Of a DNA stretch of 64,000 bases, positions 25,187 through 34,407 are shown piece by piece. A program made the translations under genes and the position numbers. The notes beneath the pieces were generated by a model. The model had not been told where the DNA came from. It saw only the letters and a program-made list of their open reading frames with translations, and did not search any database. This DNA comes from Corynebacterium sp. HMSC29G08 (GTDB lineage: Bacteria > Actinomycetota > Actinomycetes > Mycobacteriales > Mycobacteriaceae). The first letter of the stretch is position 1; each line of letters opens with the position of its first letter. The DNA is taken from assembly GCF_001806875.1 (NCBI RefSeq), contig NZ_KV786241.1, forward strand, positions 1 to 64,000, given 5' to 3'.

Positions 25187-25201
25187 CAAAGGCTGCCTTT
25201 G
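25187..25201. promoter_or_regulatory. palindromic operator candidate before the VIT gene
   Basis: CAAAGGCTGCCTTTG is a perfect 7+1+7 palindrome 42 bases upstream of the VIT start. It has an AGG..CCT core as in DtxR sites (TTAGGTTAGCCTAACC), which would suit an iron transporter, but the flanks differ from the consensus. Assignment to DtxR is only a suggestion. Confidence 0.4.
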
Positions 25202-25281
25202 TGCAGGTCAGGGTAGCTTTCCATAGGGCAGGCTCAGCAGCGCTTCGCACATGTTTACACAGCTAGAGCGAGAAATGCGGT

Positions 25282-25707
25282 TTAGAGCGATTCCGGGCCA
25301 AATGAGTAGGGCAGCAGTTCCTCGTTGAATATAAATGAGCGTAAACCTTCCCCGTCTTCCACAATCACGCGCTCGCAGCCGAACTCTCGGAGCACCTGGC
25401 GGCACGCGCCGCAGGGGAAGCACGGCTCGCCAGCCTTGCCCACAATTGCTACGGCTTCGATGATGAACCCGGCGTGGGTAACCTCGCGCGGTCCAGAGCC
25501 CACGATTGCTCCCGCGACGGCGTTGCGCTCGGCGCACATGCTCAAGCCATAGGAGGCATTTTCGAGGTTGCAGCCGGGGACCACGTGGCCGTTGTCAAGC
25601 AGAAGCGCACTGCCAACCGGAAATTTGGAGTACGGCGCGTACGCACGTGCCTGCGCCTTACGTGCGTGCTGGATCAGCTGAGCGTCAGTGACTGCGGAGG
25701 TGGCCAT
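25282..25707 (-). CDS. cdd: cytidine deaminase
   Basis: The 141-residue protein has the zinc-binding and catalytic signature CAERNAV with PCGACRQVL, plus the N-terminal YAPYSKFPVGSALL and GCNLENASYGL segments. It deaminates cytidine and deoxycytidine to uridine forms for salvage. Start at 25707 (MATSAVTDAQL) leaves 66 bases to the divergent deoA gene, so these salvage genes share a control region. Confidence 0.96.
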   Translation of the reverse strand: MATSAVTDAQLIQHARKAQARAYAPYSKFPVGSALLLDNGHVVPGCNLENASYGLSMCAERNAVAGAIVGSGPREVTHAGFIIEAVAIVGKAGEPCFPCGACRQVLREFGCERVIVEDGEGLRSFIFNEELLPYSFGPESL

Positions 25708-25773
25708 GGGAACACCTGGTTTTCTACTACCGTGATGGATTGACACCGAAATCATAACCAGAAGGAATCCACC

Positions 25774-27066
25774 ATGGCCGAGCGTTTTGACGCCGTTGAT
25801 GTCATCCGCACGAAACGCGACAACCAGCCCTTGAGCAAAGAACAGATCGACTGGGTGATGGATGCGTATACTCGCGGCGTAGTTGCCGAGGAGCAGATGT
25901 CGGCCCTGGCCATGGCTATTTTTCTCAACGGGATGAGCCGTAAAGAGATCGCGCAGTGGACCCAGGCCATGATCAACTCGGGCGAGACCATGAGCTTTGC
26001 CTCGCTTACGCGCGTTACCGCGGACAAGCACTCCACCGGTGGCGTGGGTGACAAGATCACCCTGCCCCTAGCACCCCTGGTGGCCACCTTCGGTGTGGCG
26101 GTCCCGCAGCTTTCTGGCCGCGGGTTGGGACACACCGGCGGCACGCTGGACAAACTGGAATCTATCCCCGGCTGGCAGGCCGCGATCTCAAACGAGCGCA
26201 TGATGGAGATCCTCGAAGAACCCGGCTGCGTCATTTGTGCCGCAGGCAGCGGGCTTGCCCCGGCAGATAAGAAGCTTTACGCGCTTCGAGACATCACTTC
26301 GACTGTGGACTGCATCCCGTTGATCGCAAGCTCCATCATGAGCAAGAAGATCGCCGAGGGTACTGCGAACCTGGTGCTAGACGTCAAGGTGGGAACTGGT
26401 GCGTTTATGAAGGATATTGACGCCGCGCGCGATCTCGCCCAAACCATGGTTGACCTTGGAACCGATGCCGGAACGAACACGGTTGCCTTGATTACTGACA
26501 TGTCCACCCCACTCGGCCGCAAGGTAGGCAATGCGCTTGAGGTGGAAGAAGCAGTTGAGGTCTTAGCCGGCGGCGGTCCGAAGGATGTTGTGGAGCTGAC
26601 ACTTTCGCTTGCCGACGAAATGCTCACTGCCGCCGGCGTCCCCGACGCTGATACTGCAGCGGCGTTGAAGGACGGCCGCGCCATGGACACGTGGAGGAAG
26701 ATGATCCGCGCTCAGGGTGGCGACCCTGATGCCGCACTGCCCACAGCTGCGCACACGCACACCGTGACCGCGGATGTGGACGGTTATCTTGCGGAGCTGG
26801 ATGCTTTGGCAGTCGGGGTGGCATCCTGGCGCCTCGGCGCGGGGCGTGCCCGCAGGCAAGATCCCGTGCAGTTTGGCGCCGGCATTGAACTCCACGCGGT
26901 GAAGGGCGAGAAAGTTACCGCTGGCCAGCCGCTGTTTACCCTGCATGCTGATGACGAGCGCCGCTTCGAACGCTCCCTGGAAGTTTTGCGCGACGGCTTC
27001 ACCATCAGCGCCGAGGCGCCCGTACGCCGTGAATCCGTGGTGCTTGAGCGCGTCACCGCACGGTAG
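25774..27066 (+). CDS. deoA: thymidine (pyrimidine-nucleoside) phosphorylase
   Basis: The 430-residue protein carries the family signature SGRGLGHTGGTLDKLESIPG near residue 113 and the phosphate-binding KHSTGGVGDK near 84. It splits thymidine or uridine with phosphate to release base and sugar phosphate. Length and domain order (small helical, large alpha/beta and C-terminal barrel-sandwich domains) are complete. An AGAAGGA ribosome site precedes the ATG. Confidence 0.95.
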   Translation: MAERFDAVDVIRTKRDNQPLSKEQIDWVMDAYTRGVVAEEQMSALAMAIFLNGMSRKEIAQWTQAMINSGETMSFASLTRVTADKHSTGGVGDKITLPLAPLVATFGVAVPQLSGRGLGHTGGTLDKLESIPGWQAAISNERMMEILEEPGCVICAAGSGLAPADKKLYALRDITSTVDCIPLIASSIMSKKIAEGTANLVLDVKVGTGAFMKDIDAARDLAQTMVDLGTDAGTNTVALITDMSTPLGRKVGNALEVEEAVEVLAGGGPKDVVELTLSLADEMLTAAGVPDADTAAALKDGRAMDTWRKMIRAQGGDPDAALPTAAHTHTVTADVDGYLAELDALAVGVASWRLGAGRARRQDPVQFGAGIELHAVKGEKVTAGQPLFTLHADDERRFERSLEVLRDGFTISAEAPVRRESVVLERVTAR

Positions 27067-27087
27067 CGGGGTCTGACTGGTTTCGGG

Positions 27088-27990
27088 CTATGAAGTTCGC
27101 GGATGAGAAATACCCTGACTAAATAACTCTGAAGTACTGGCTAACTGTAGATACTCATCCAAGAAGCCTTCGCGCAGCTTGGTGGTGAACAGGAAATAAT
27201 CGAGTGCAACGATCACAGCAAACACTGAGCTTCCTGCGTACGTACCGTTTAACCTTTCTGCGCGCCGTTTTACCCCTTCCGGCACCCGAGGGGGGTCGAC
27301 GACGAAACAGTTCCAGAGGCGGGAGGAGTGGGCACATTTGTTTCTTATGAACGTGAAAGAACGCAACTGCGGCGACAAGTATGGCTTCCCTACCCCGAGG
27401 GCCGTGCAGGTTCCTTGATAAACAGCATTCCCGTCATTGCGGAAACTGATCGCTTTAGACAGTGTCCCTAGAGACAAGGCTTCTACTGCAGCCCATACGG
27501 GGACGTCGTCGGTCCACCGCTGGTTTACGTCTGTGCAGCCTTTCCGAAACTTTGCGATATATGGCTCACGTGAGCGGTTCAGCTCGTTGAGTATCAGCTC
27601 GTTGGTTGCCTTCATAGCGGGGTTGGGCGGACGCCTGTAAGCATCAGAGTCAAGATACTTTTCATAAGGAGAATGGATATCAGCTTCGCTGTATGCGAAA
27701 GCCGTTCTTGCCGATATTTCTGCAAGGTGAATGCCTTCAAGCAACAGAGTACGGAGTTCGATATCGAGGTTATAAATCTCCACTATGTCGTCCCAGTGAA
27801 TATTGGGTTCGAAGTCTTCATTGCCATGTGAAGGAGCAACCTGGAAGTACCTCATGTAGCCAGAAAAGCGGTAATAATTGTGCTGCTTTAGAAAACTGGC
27901 CACAGCTTCTCTAGCGGGGAGCGTCAGACCCCGGCTAGAGAGCAAATCTACTTGACGGGGAATGGGAAGAAAAGGCTTCCGGCGATTCAT
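27088..27990 (-). CDS. Abi family protein with HEPN nuclease motif
   Basis: The 300-residue product belongs to the Abi_2 (AbiD/AbiF) group of abortive-infection proteins. It has the early HNYYRFSGYMRYF motif at about 37-49 and the RxxxxH motif RNKCAH (Arg216, His221) typical of HEPN ribonucleases. Known members protect against phage, probably by RNA cleavage. Start taken as the ATG at 27990. It stands alone, convergent with deoA; the more AT-rich, less biased codon use and upstream AT-rich stretch suggest horizontal gain. Confidence 0.87.
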   Translation of the reverse strand: MNRRKPFLPIPRQVDLLSSRGLTLPAREAVASFLKQHNYYRFSGYMRYFQVAPSHGNEDFEPNIHWDDIVEIYNLDIELRTLLLEGIHLAEISARTAFAYSEADIHSPYEKYLDSDAYRRPPNPAMKATNELILNELNRSREPYIAKFRKGCTDVNQRWTDDVPVWAAVEALSLGTLSKAISFRNDGNAVYQGTCTALGVGKPYLSPQLRSFTFIRNKCAHSSRLWNCFVVDPPRVPEGVKRRAERLNGTYAGSSVFAVIVALDYFLFTTKLREGFLDEYLQLASTSELFSQGISHPRTS

Positions 27991-28108
27991 CGTCTTAGAA
28001 TAACAAGCCCCCCTCTCATATTTCGCTGATCTTACGAGAAGCTTGGAGGGGGTATCTGTTAAAAACAGAATAGCTTGAGGTGGGTAATTACAGCAACTTT
28101 TTGGGCAA

Positions 28109-29056
28109 TTAATTACTCGGGGGTGCACTTTGGCGTCGTGAAGCAAAAGCCCATGTGAGAAACCTGCTGGAGCACAACGCCCAGTGCACGATAAGGAGTG
28201 CTGGGATGCTCAGCGCAACTGCGTCGAGCCAGTGTGAGCCGTTGACCTGGGCCACCTGGTGGCCGCCCATGCTGACCGTGCCGGTGGGGAAGGTGCACGA
28301 CCACCACGCCGGCGAGTAGTCCACCCAGCGTGCCACGTTGGGGTAGAACTGCACCATCGCCCAGATGGCCAGCGGGATGGATAAGGTGAGCGCCACATAG
28401 CCGTACCACACCGAAAAGGTGCCCGGGTACATGATCTGGACGGCGGTTGTGGACTGTCCAACCACCCCCAGCGGCACCCATGCGGTAGCGGAGTTGGCGC
28501 CGGTTAAGTCCACACGTTTGTGCCACGCAGCCCAGTAGACGTAAGCGAAGGTGGGTACAGCGGTGAGGATGGACATGAAGAACAGTACGGTGCCGACGAC
28601 GTGGTAGAACTGGCCGTAATCACGAGCCAGCCAACCCGCCACAGACGCGGAGATCATCGGGCCAACCAGGGGAAGGCCCCAGGTGAATTGGGGCTTGCCC
28701 TCGAACTTTCTCAGCTGGATGGTGTAGGTAAGGATGGTCAGCGGCGCACCGATCCAAAAGCCGATGAGACGGAATGCTCCGTTGCCGGTAAGACCCGAAA
28801 GTGCGGCACCCAAGGCGAGGATGCCGATGAAGTACATTGACCACGCAGCCATCGTGGTTCGCTCGAACCGGGGGAAGTGGTAGCGGAGAAAACCTGCGGT
28901 CAGCACGAGCAAAATGGCGCACGCGATTGCGGCAAACACGCCAGCGGCGACCATCATTTCTTCTTCAACCAGCAGGCGGGCGACGATTGAGGTGCCCATG
29001 AGGCTGCCGCCCCAAGCGGGGCCGGGTGGGGGAAGTTCGCGGAACTTGTCAGTCAC
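28109..29056 (-). CDS. TDT family (TehA/SLAC1-like) transporter
   Basis: The 315-residue membrane protein begins with the family hallmark PPPGPAWGGSLMGTSIVARLL and has about ten membrane segments. The GTG at 29056 was chosen because it keeps that hallmark near the N-terminus; a much longer open frame upstream has no such support. Tellurite-resistance/dicarboxylate transporters of this group move small anions such as malate, sulfite or chloride; substrate unknown. The last codons overlap a short recurrent motif (28132-28150). Confidence 0.87.
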   Translation of the reverse strand: MTDKFRELPPPGPAWGGSLMGTSIVARLLVEEEMMVAAGVFAAIACAILLVLTAGFLRYHFPRFERTTMAAWSMYFIGILALGAALSGLTGNGAFRLIGFWIGAPLTILTYTIQLRKFEGKPQFTWGLPLVGPMISASVAGWLARDYGQFYHVVGTVLFFMSILTAVPTFAYVYWAAWHKRVDLTGANSATAWVPLGVVGQSTTAVQIMYPGTFSVWYGYVALTLSIPLAIWAMVQFYPNVARWVDYSPAWWSCTFPTGTVSMGGHQVAQVNGSHWLDAVALSIPALLIVHWALCSSRFLTWAFASRRQSAPPSN

Positions 29057-29177
29057 GCCTGTATGGTAATCCCTTTGGCGTGTTCGGGGAACTTCGGGTG
29101 CTAGGTAGCGGGTTTGGCCAAAACTCCCGCCCGTACGCAGTCCGGCACCTCGAGTTTGCTTAAAGGTTGACGTTTCT

Positions 29178-30467
29178 GTGCTCTGGGTGCCTAATGGTCC
29201 AATGGGAAACTCGTCCAAGCGACCTACTTCTATGCGCCCTTCTAAGCGCCGCAACACAGCGGCTTTGCTGTCGGCGCCGCTGTTGTTTGCCGCCGTCGTG
29301 GCGGGGGCGATCAACCTCCGCGCGGGCATCGCCTCGGTGGGGCCGGTGCTGGAGGAAGCCCTAGCCTCGTTCGGTGCCGGCGCGTCACAGGCGGGCTTGA
29401 TCACGGCGATGCCCGGCTTCCTCTTCGCGTTGATGGGCTTAAGCGCGGTGCCGATTGCCATGCGTTTGGGACTCACGCGCACCATCGCGCTTGGCGCCAC
29501 ATGCACATTTATCGGTTTGGCAGTGCGCCCGTGGGTTGGCCAGATGGCAGTATTTATCGTGCTCACCGGCCTTGTCGTTGCCGGCATCGCTGTGGCCAAC
29601 GTGCTGCTGCCAGCCTGGATTAAGCAGCACGGCGGACGGCACGTGGTGGCGTTGATGACGGTCTACGGTGCACTGCTCGGCCTGTCCGGTGCCGTGGGCC
29701 CGTTGAGTGCGCTGGTGTTTTCTGGCAACGGCGCCTGGTCGTGGGCACTCGTCGTCTGGGCTGTGCCGGCAGCCGTGCAGGTTGTGGTGTGGACCGTGGT
29801 GGTAGCCAAGCTTGGTAATGACGCACCCCAGCACAACACCAACGGCGCTGAGCATGACCATGTCCTCGATGTTCCCCTGTGGCGTTCCCGAACGGCACGG
29901 TTCCTGCTGCTGTTTTTCGGTCTGCAGTCCATGAACGCCTATATCCAAATGGGATGGCTGCCGCAGATCTACCGCGACGCCGGCGCTTCCGCCACAACCG
30001 GCACAGTCGCGTTGGCGCTCCTCGGCAGCCTCAACGTGTTCGGCGGGTTGGTTATGCCGATACTGATTGCCCGCGCCCGCACACTCACCCCGTTCGTGGT
30101 TGCCTTCGCCGTTGCCACAGCAGCAGGGTATTTGGGGCTTTTGCTTACCGACGCCCACCTGCCCTACCTCTGGGCCTTCCTCCTCGGCGTCGGCGGATTC
30201 TGCTTCCCAACCGCCATCGCACTGATCCCGGCACGCAGCAGATCACACGTGGTCACAGCGAAACTGTCCGGATTTGTCCAGCCCTACGGGTACCTGATGG
30301 CAGGAGCAGGGCCATTGCTTGTTGGCGCCGCCTATGACGCGACGGGGCACTGGCACGGTATCCTCATCGCGCTCGTTGCCAGCGCTGTGCTCATGGGCCT
30401 TGTGGGTATTCGCGCGACGGCGGCTACCACCATCGATGATGAGTTGGCAGCCGCCGCGCGGAACTAG
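29178..30467 (+). CDS. major facilitator transporter, CynX/NimT type
   Basis: The 429-residue protein has 12 predicted membrane segments. The opening AINLRAGIASVGPVLEE is typical of the cyanate/nitroimidazole transporter group, as is the helix-5 region NVLLPAWIKQHGGRHVV. Substrate cannot be assigned. The first start is GTG; an ATG at 29232 (MRPSKRRN) gives a more usual N-terminus and neither has a strong ribosome site. It is divergent from the TDT gene. Confidence 0.87.
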   Translation: MLWVPNGPMGNSSKRPTSMRPSKRRNTAALLSAPLLFAAVVAGAINLRAGIASVGPVLEEALASFGAGASQAGLITAMPGFLFALMGLSAVPIAMRLGLTRTIALGATCTFIGLAVRPWVGQMAVFIVLTGLVVAGIAVANVLLPAWIKQHGGRHVVALMTVYGALLGLSGAVGPLSALVFSGNGAWSWALVVWAVPAAVQVVVWTVVVAKLGNDAPQHNTNGAEHDHVLDVPLWRSRTARFLLLFFGLQSMNAYIQMGWLPQIYRDAGASATTGTVALALLGSLNVFGGLVMPILIARARTLTPFVVAFAVATAAGYLGLLLTDAHLPYLWAFLLGVGGFCFPTAIALIPARSRSHVVTAKLSGFVQPYGYLMAGAGPLLVGAAYDATGHWHGILIALVASAVLMGLVGIRATAATTIDDELAAAARN

Positions 30468-30557
30468 TGGGCATTTTCGGATAACTCTTTGACCAAGGGT
30501 AACTCAGGCGAACTTCATGCCCTCTCCCACGAAACCCTCACCTGTTTTCCCACAGTG

Positions 30558-30851
30558 TCAAACGGTCGTCGAACAATCGTCCTCAGATGAGTCGATTAGG
30601 TCTGCAAACTCGTCCACTCCCATGGTTGGCACACCGAACTCTGATGCAAGATTAATTGCGGCCTTATCATTGGTGACAATTACCCATTCTGGGTTGAACA
30701 GGCTTTGTTCGGTCTCCTCTATCTTTGCTAGTGCGCACGCCACTATGAGCGGGTCCGCTCCACCTTCATTACGGAAAGGTCGATGAGCTCAAGATCGCCG
30801 GGTTTGACTGTTTTGAGTATCTCTTTGAGAATCTCCAAAACCCGGATTGAT
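30558..30851 (-). pseudogene. frameshifted PIN-domain (VapC/DUF4411-like) remnant
   Basis: The minus strand encodes GGADPLIVACALAKIEE, then WVIVTNDKAAINLA and FGVPTMGVDEFADLI, the C-terminal half of a PIN nuclease. The preceding helix (LEILKEILKTVKPGDLELIDLS) lies in a different frame and the joining region contains stops. No N-terminal aspartate motif or antitoxin was found. It is best read as a broken toxin gene. Confidence 0.6.
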
Positions 30852-31145
30852 GTTGGTGTTCATACTGCTGGAGGGCAAAACCTCGAATGTGAAGATGGTG
30901 AAGGAAGGTTGTCTTGGCTCACAGCGTTGACGCCCGAGCGAGTGGAATGAATCAGTTCCATAGTGGGCAGGGGTGCCGGGGATGGCCCGGTGATTGATGA
31001 CGAAGCTGAGTCACAGTGGAATCTATCGTCCTACCTGTTGCTTTCGAGTTCGTGGCGTTGATCATTCCCGTTTAATTGGGATTTCCAAGCGAAGAGGGCC
31101 TTGACCAGAGTGGTTCCCGGCCAAGGCCTTGAATGGGCGGAGCGC
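30852..31145. other. non-coding stretch
   Basis: No coding frame with support was seen. A GGCCTTGACC/GGCCAAGGCC dyad with one mismatch (31097-31128) lies just beyond the small-protein operon and could end it, but no T-run follows. Confidence 0.4.
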
Positions 31146-31337
31146 TTAGTCCTTGCTATTGCGTCTTGACGTGAGGCTCCAGTAGATGCACATTGCTCCG
31201 ATTACGGCGACAGTTCCAGCAGCCGCCATAACCGTAACTCCGCCCGTGCCCCGAGAGATTGCCAAGAGCACGCTCAGCAGCGAGAGCACGATAGCGATGA
31301 CGCCAGCTCCAAACCCTACACGTTCGGAAACATTCAT
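31146..31337 (-). CDS. small two-helix membrane protein, possible immunity protein
   Basis: A 63-residue protein with two membrane segments (about 8-28 and 34-54) and a basic tail (SLTSRRNSKD). The ATG at 31337 has AGGAGG eight bases before it, a near-perfect ribosome site. It follows the 49-residue hydrophobic peptide gene by 51 bases on the same strand. Small basic-tailed two-helix proteins beside hydrophobic peptides are typical immunity proteins of class II or leaderless bacteriocins; here that is an inference from arrangement only. Confidence 0.7.
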   Translation of the reverse strand: MNVSERVGFGAGVIAIVLSLLSVLLAISRGTGGVTVMAAAGTVAVIGAMCIYWSLTSRRNSKD

Positions 31338-31388
31338 TTTCAACACCTCCTAGCTGGGGTCAGTAGTGCTTAGTTGAGCAGGCCGCGA

Positions 31389-31538
31389 TTAGCCTTGCAA
31401 GCAGCGTTCTGTTGCCATGGCAGTTCCAATATAGGTCGTGGCGGCCCCTCCGATAACCAAGCTACCGCCGAGTGTGAGCGGTGCCGTTGCAGCTGCGCCG
31501 ATAGCTGCCAGTTTCGCGATCATAGTTTTCTGAGTCAT
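31389..31538 (-). CDS. 49-residue hydrophobic Gly/Ala-rich peptide, bacteriocin-like
   Basis: A short gene encoding MTQKTMIAKLAAIGAAATAP, then a glycine-rich middle (LTLGGSLVIGGAATTYIGTA) and a C-terminal MATERCLQG with one cysteine. GAAAGG lies seven bases before the ATG. No signal peptide cleavage site is certain, although GTAMA could be one. Size, composition and the adjacent small membrane protein fit a bacteriocin or other membrane-active peptide. A small membrane regulator peptide or the antitoxin-like partner of a type I system are alternatives. Confidence 0.6.
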   Translation of the reverse strand: MTQKTMIAKLAAIGAAATAPLTLGGSLVIGGAATTYIGTAMATERCLQG

Positions 31539-31664
31539 TTCAATACCTTTCTCGATTTCCGGTTGGGGTATTTAGGTTGGCAACAGATCACCGATCAAGT
31601 TTGCTTGCAATCCTGATCACTAATCGCTTGCATCATCCAGGTTACGGAAGCACTCTCCTATGTC

Positions 31665-31680
31665 TGTGAGACACGTCACG
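31665..31680. promoter_or_regulatory. GlxR-like (CRP-type) binding site
   Basis: TGTGAGACACGTCACG matches the corynebacterial GlxR consensus TGTGA-N6-TCACA at nine of ten specified positions. It lies 127 bases upstream of the small-peptide operon and just before the glnA-like pseudogene, so it may be a relic of the latter's control region or act on the former. Confidence 0.45.
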
Positions 31681-31723
31681 CAGACGATATTCCTCCTCTA
31701 TATGCCAAATAAATTCGTTGAAT

Positions 31724-32262
31724 CAAACTGTGATGACGGCACCGGCCGAGCTGGAGAGCGCGTTCGAGGAGGGCGTGGGCTTCGACGGCAGCTCGATTGA
31801 GGGCTTTAGCCGCATCTCCGAATCGGACACCCTCTTGCGGCCCGACCCGTCGACGTACCAGCCGCTGCCGTTCGACGAGGACACCGGCATCCAAACCGCG
31901 CGGATGTTCTGCGACATCACCATGTCCGACGGTGACCCGCTCTACGCCGACCCGCGCCACGTGCTGCGCCTTGGAGTACATGGGCATTGTCATCGAGTTC
32001 TCGCACCATGAGGGCTCGCCCGGCCAGCAGGAGATCGACCTGCGCCACACCGACGCGCTCACCATGGCAGACAACATTGTCACCTTCCGCTACATCGTGA
32101 AAACGGTCGCGGAGTTCAACGGGGTGCACGCCATCTTCATGCCAAGCCGTTTGCCAACTTGGACGGCGCGGCGGTGCACACGCACTTCTCTCTGTTCGAG
32201 GGCGACTCGAATGCTTTCCACGACCTGGACGATGAGATCAGCTTGCCCACAATGGGGCGGTG
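31724..32262 (+). pseudogene. truncated glnA2-type glutamine synthetase
   Basis: The first frame encodes AELESAFEEGVGFDGSSIEG and continues to DPRHVLR, colinear with GlnA2. About 55 residues are then missing, and the match resumes in another frame with ALEYMGIVIEFSHHEGSPG, shifting again within IFMPS..LPTWTARRC before the match ends at about DDEISLP. The N-terminal ~35 residues and the C-terminal half are absent. Protein similarity to the intact glnA2 (14.7 kb) is high, but codon use is different, GC-ending here and T/G-ending there. It lies close to glnA1 on the opposite strand. Confidence 0.88.
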
Positions 32263-32344
32263 GTCTACAAGCCGTTGTTGGGTGCTGAAAAACGGCTCAT
32301 TCGGACATGAAATCTCGGCCAAAATGGCCCTGAAATAGCGCCAA

Positions 32345-32372
32345 CCCCGAGAATCCGCGTGGAATCTCGGGG
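32345..32372. terminator. hairpin terminator after glnA1
   Basis: CCCCGAGAATCC and GGAATCTCGGGG pair with one mismatch around a GCGT loop, 65 bases beyond the glnA1 stop. A short TTTCG follows on the plus strand; on the minus strand only TT follows, so efficiency for glnA1 is uncertain. Confidence 0.5.
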
Positions 32373-32436
32373 TTTCGTCGTGCGAGGCGAGTCTTCCGAA
32401 TATCTGCTGTTCAGAAGTCCGAAAGTGTCCCGAGGT

Positions 32437-33873
32437 CTAGCAGTCGAAGTAGAGCTCAAACTCCAGCGGCGTCGGACGCAGACGCGACGGGGCGATCTCA
32501 TTGTCAACCTTCAAACGGATGTAGGTCTCAATGAGATCCTCGGTGAACACGTCGCCCTCGGTGAGGAAGTCGTGGTCCGCCTCCAGTGCGGCCAGGGACG
32601 CCTCCAGCGAGGTCGGTGCCTGTGGGATGTCCTTGGCTTCCTCCGGCGGCAGTTCGTAGAGGTCCTTGTCCACCGGTGCGTGCGGCTCAATACGGTTCTT
32701 AATACCGTCCAAGCCTGCAAGCATCATTGCGGCGAAGCCGAAGTAAGGGTTGCCGCTCGGGTCCGGCGCACGGAACTCGATGCGCTTGGCCTTCGGGTTC
32801 GTGCCTGTGATTGGGATACGGATCGCCGCGGAGCGGTTGCGCTGGGAGTACACCAGGTTGATCGGTGCCTCAAAGCCCGGCACCAGGCGGTGATACGAGT
32901 TCAGCGTCGGGTTGGTAAACGCCAACACCGCACCGGCGTGCTCCAGGATGCCGCCGATGTACCAGCGTGCGATGTCGGACAGGCCGCCGTAGCCCGATTC
33001 GTCGTAAAACAGCGGCTCCCCGTCCTTCCATAGGGACTGGTGTGCGTGCATGCCAGAGCCGTTGTCACCAGCCAGCGGCTTCGGCATAAACGTCACAGTC
33101 TTACCAAACTGCGTGGCGGTGTTCTTCACAATGTATTTGAAGTCCTGCAGGTCATCCGCGGCGTGCAGCAGGGTGTTGAAACGGTAGTTGATCTCCTGCT
33201 GGCCGCCGTTGCCCACCTCGCGGTGGAAACGCTCGATGCTAAATCCGCTCTTGGCTAGGTTGTGCACCATCGCGTCGCGGACTTCCACCGTCTTGTCGTG
33301 CGGCGGGACAGGGAAGTAGCCGCCCTTCCAGCGGTTCTTGTAACCAAGGTTCGGGCCACCGTCTGCCTCAACCTCGTTGCCGCGGTTCCACCAGCCTTCT
33401 TCAGCGTCGATCTCGTAGAAGGCGCGGTTGCCCTCAACCTCGTAGCGGATGTTGTCGAAGAGGTAGAACTCTGCCTCAGCACCAAAGCTGCACGTATCTG
33501 CAATGCCGGTCGACGCCAAGTACTCCTCGGCCTTCTTTGCCACGTTGCGCGGGTCGCGCGAGAACGCCTCGTGCGTAAACGGGTCATTGACAAAGAACTT
33601 CATGTTCAGCGTTTTCGAGCTGCGGAACAGATCAAGGCGTGCCGTTGCCAGATCCGGCATCAGCGTCATGTCGGATTCTTCGATGGTGGTGAAACCACGG
33701 ATAGAAGAGCCGTCGAAAGCTAGGCCTTCCTCCATAACGTCTTCATTGAACATGGAGGTGGGGATGGAGAAGTGGTGCTCAATGCCCGGAACATCGGTGA
33801 ATCTAACATCGATGAACTCGACTTCTTCGTCGCGGATGAATTTTTGAACGTCTTCGATGTTTTCGAAGCCCAC
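32437..33873 (-). CDS. glnA: glutamine synthetase type I, adenylylation-regulated
   Basis: The 478-residue protein is the main type I-beta enzyme. It has [18 protein letters not shown] near residue 45, [24 protein letters not shown] and NRSAAIRIP. The tyrosine target of GlnE is in [11 protein letters not shown] near residue 400. The GTG at 33873 was chosen because AAGGAG precedes it by seven bases; longer upstream reading runs through the RDD gene. It makes glutamine from glutamate and ammonia and is expected to be controlled by the GlnE encoded 17 kb away. Confidence 0.96.
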   Translation of the reverse strand: MGFENIEDVQKFIRDEEVEFIDVRFTDVPGIEHHFSIPTSMFNEDVMEEGLAFDGSSIRGFTTIEESDMTLMPDLATARLDLFRSSKTLNMKFFVNDPFTHEAFSRDPRNVAKKAEEYLASTGIADTCSFGAEAEFYLFDNIRYEVEGNRAFYEIDAEEGWWNRGNEVEADGGPNLGYKNRWKGGYFPVPPHDKTVEVRDAMVHNLAKSGFSIERFHREVGNGGQQEINYRFNTLLHAADDLQDFKYIVKNTATQFGKTVTFMPKPLAGDNGSGMHAHQSLWKDGEPLFYDESGYGGLSDIARWYIGGILEHAGAVLAFTNPTLNSYHRLVPGFEAPINLVYSQRNRSAAIRIPITGTNPKAKRIEFRAPDPSGNPYFGFAAMMLAGLDGIKNRIEPHAPVDKDLYELPPEEAKDIPQAPTSLEASLAALEADHDFLTEGDVFTEDLIETYIRLKVDNEIAPSRLRPTPLEFELYFDC

Positions 33874-33943
33874 GTGTATCTCCTTCAGGTGTAAAACAGT
33901 GCTCTCAATTTTAGACAAACGGCGGCCAGCTAGGGTGTGAGAC

Positions 33944-34366
33944 ATGTACGAAGATGACGCGGTGCCCTCATATCCGGGTGAATTTTTGGGTATGCCGAAA
34001 AACGGCTCTGGCTCACAGGCGTCCGTGATGCGACGCATGGTGGCGGTTTTGATCGATTGGCTGATCTGTCTTGCCATTGCAAGCTTCGCGGTCACCCAAA
34101 CCGACGTGCTTGGGGACAGGGCCACGCTGACCTACTTGTTGTGGATAGCCATGGGGATTCTGTTTGGCTGGCTGTTCGCCCGTACCCCGGGGATGATGGT
34201 GCTGGGCATGGGGGTAGCCCGCGTCGATGCGGAGGCACCCGTGGGCTTCTGGCGGGCTGCGGTGCGCACCATCCTGACAGGGTTCATTTTGCCCGCGGCT
34301 CTTGTCGACGCTGATGGGCGCGGCATGCACGACCGCGCAACCAACACCACCGTGATCAGGCTCTAG
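33944..34366 (+). CDS. RDD-family membrane protein
   Basis: A 140-residue protein with three membrane segments. The RDD hallmarks are [14 protein letters not shown] near residue 29, then [15 protein letters not shown] and a late RAAVRTIL before the C-terminal [14 protein letters not shown]. Function is unknown; such genes are regularly divergent from glnA in corynebacteria, as here (70 bases between starts). Confidence 0.88.
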   Translation: MYEDDAVPSYPGEFLGMPKNGSGSQASVMRRMVAVLIDWLICLAIASFAVTQTDVLGDRATLTYLLWIAMGILFGWLFARTPGMMVLGMGVARVDAEAPVGFWRAAVRTILTGFILPAALVDADGRGMHDRATNTTVIRL

Positions 34367-34407
34367 GTGTTAATTGGCAGTAACGTCTCACAATCGAGCG
34401 GGTATTT

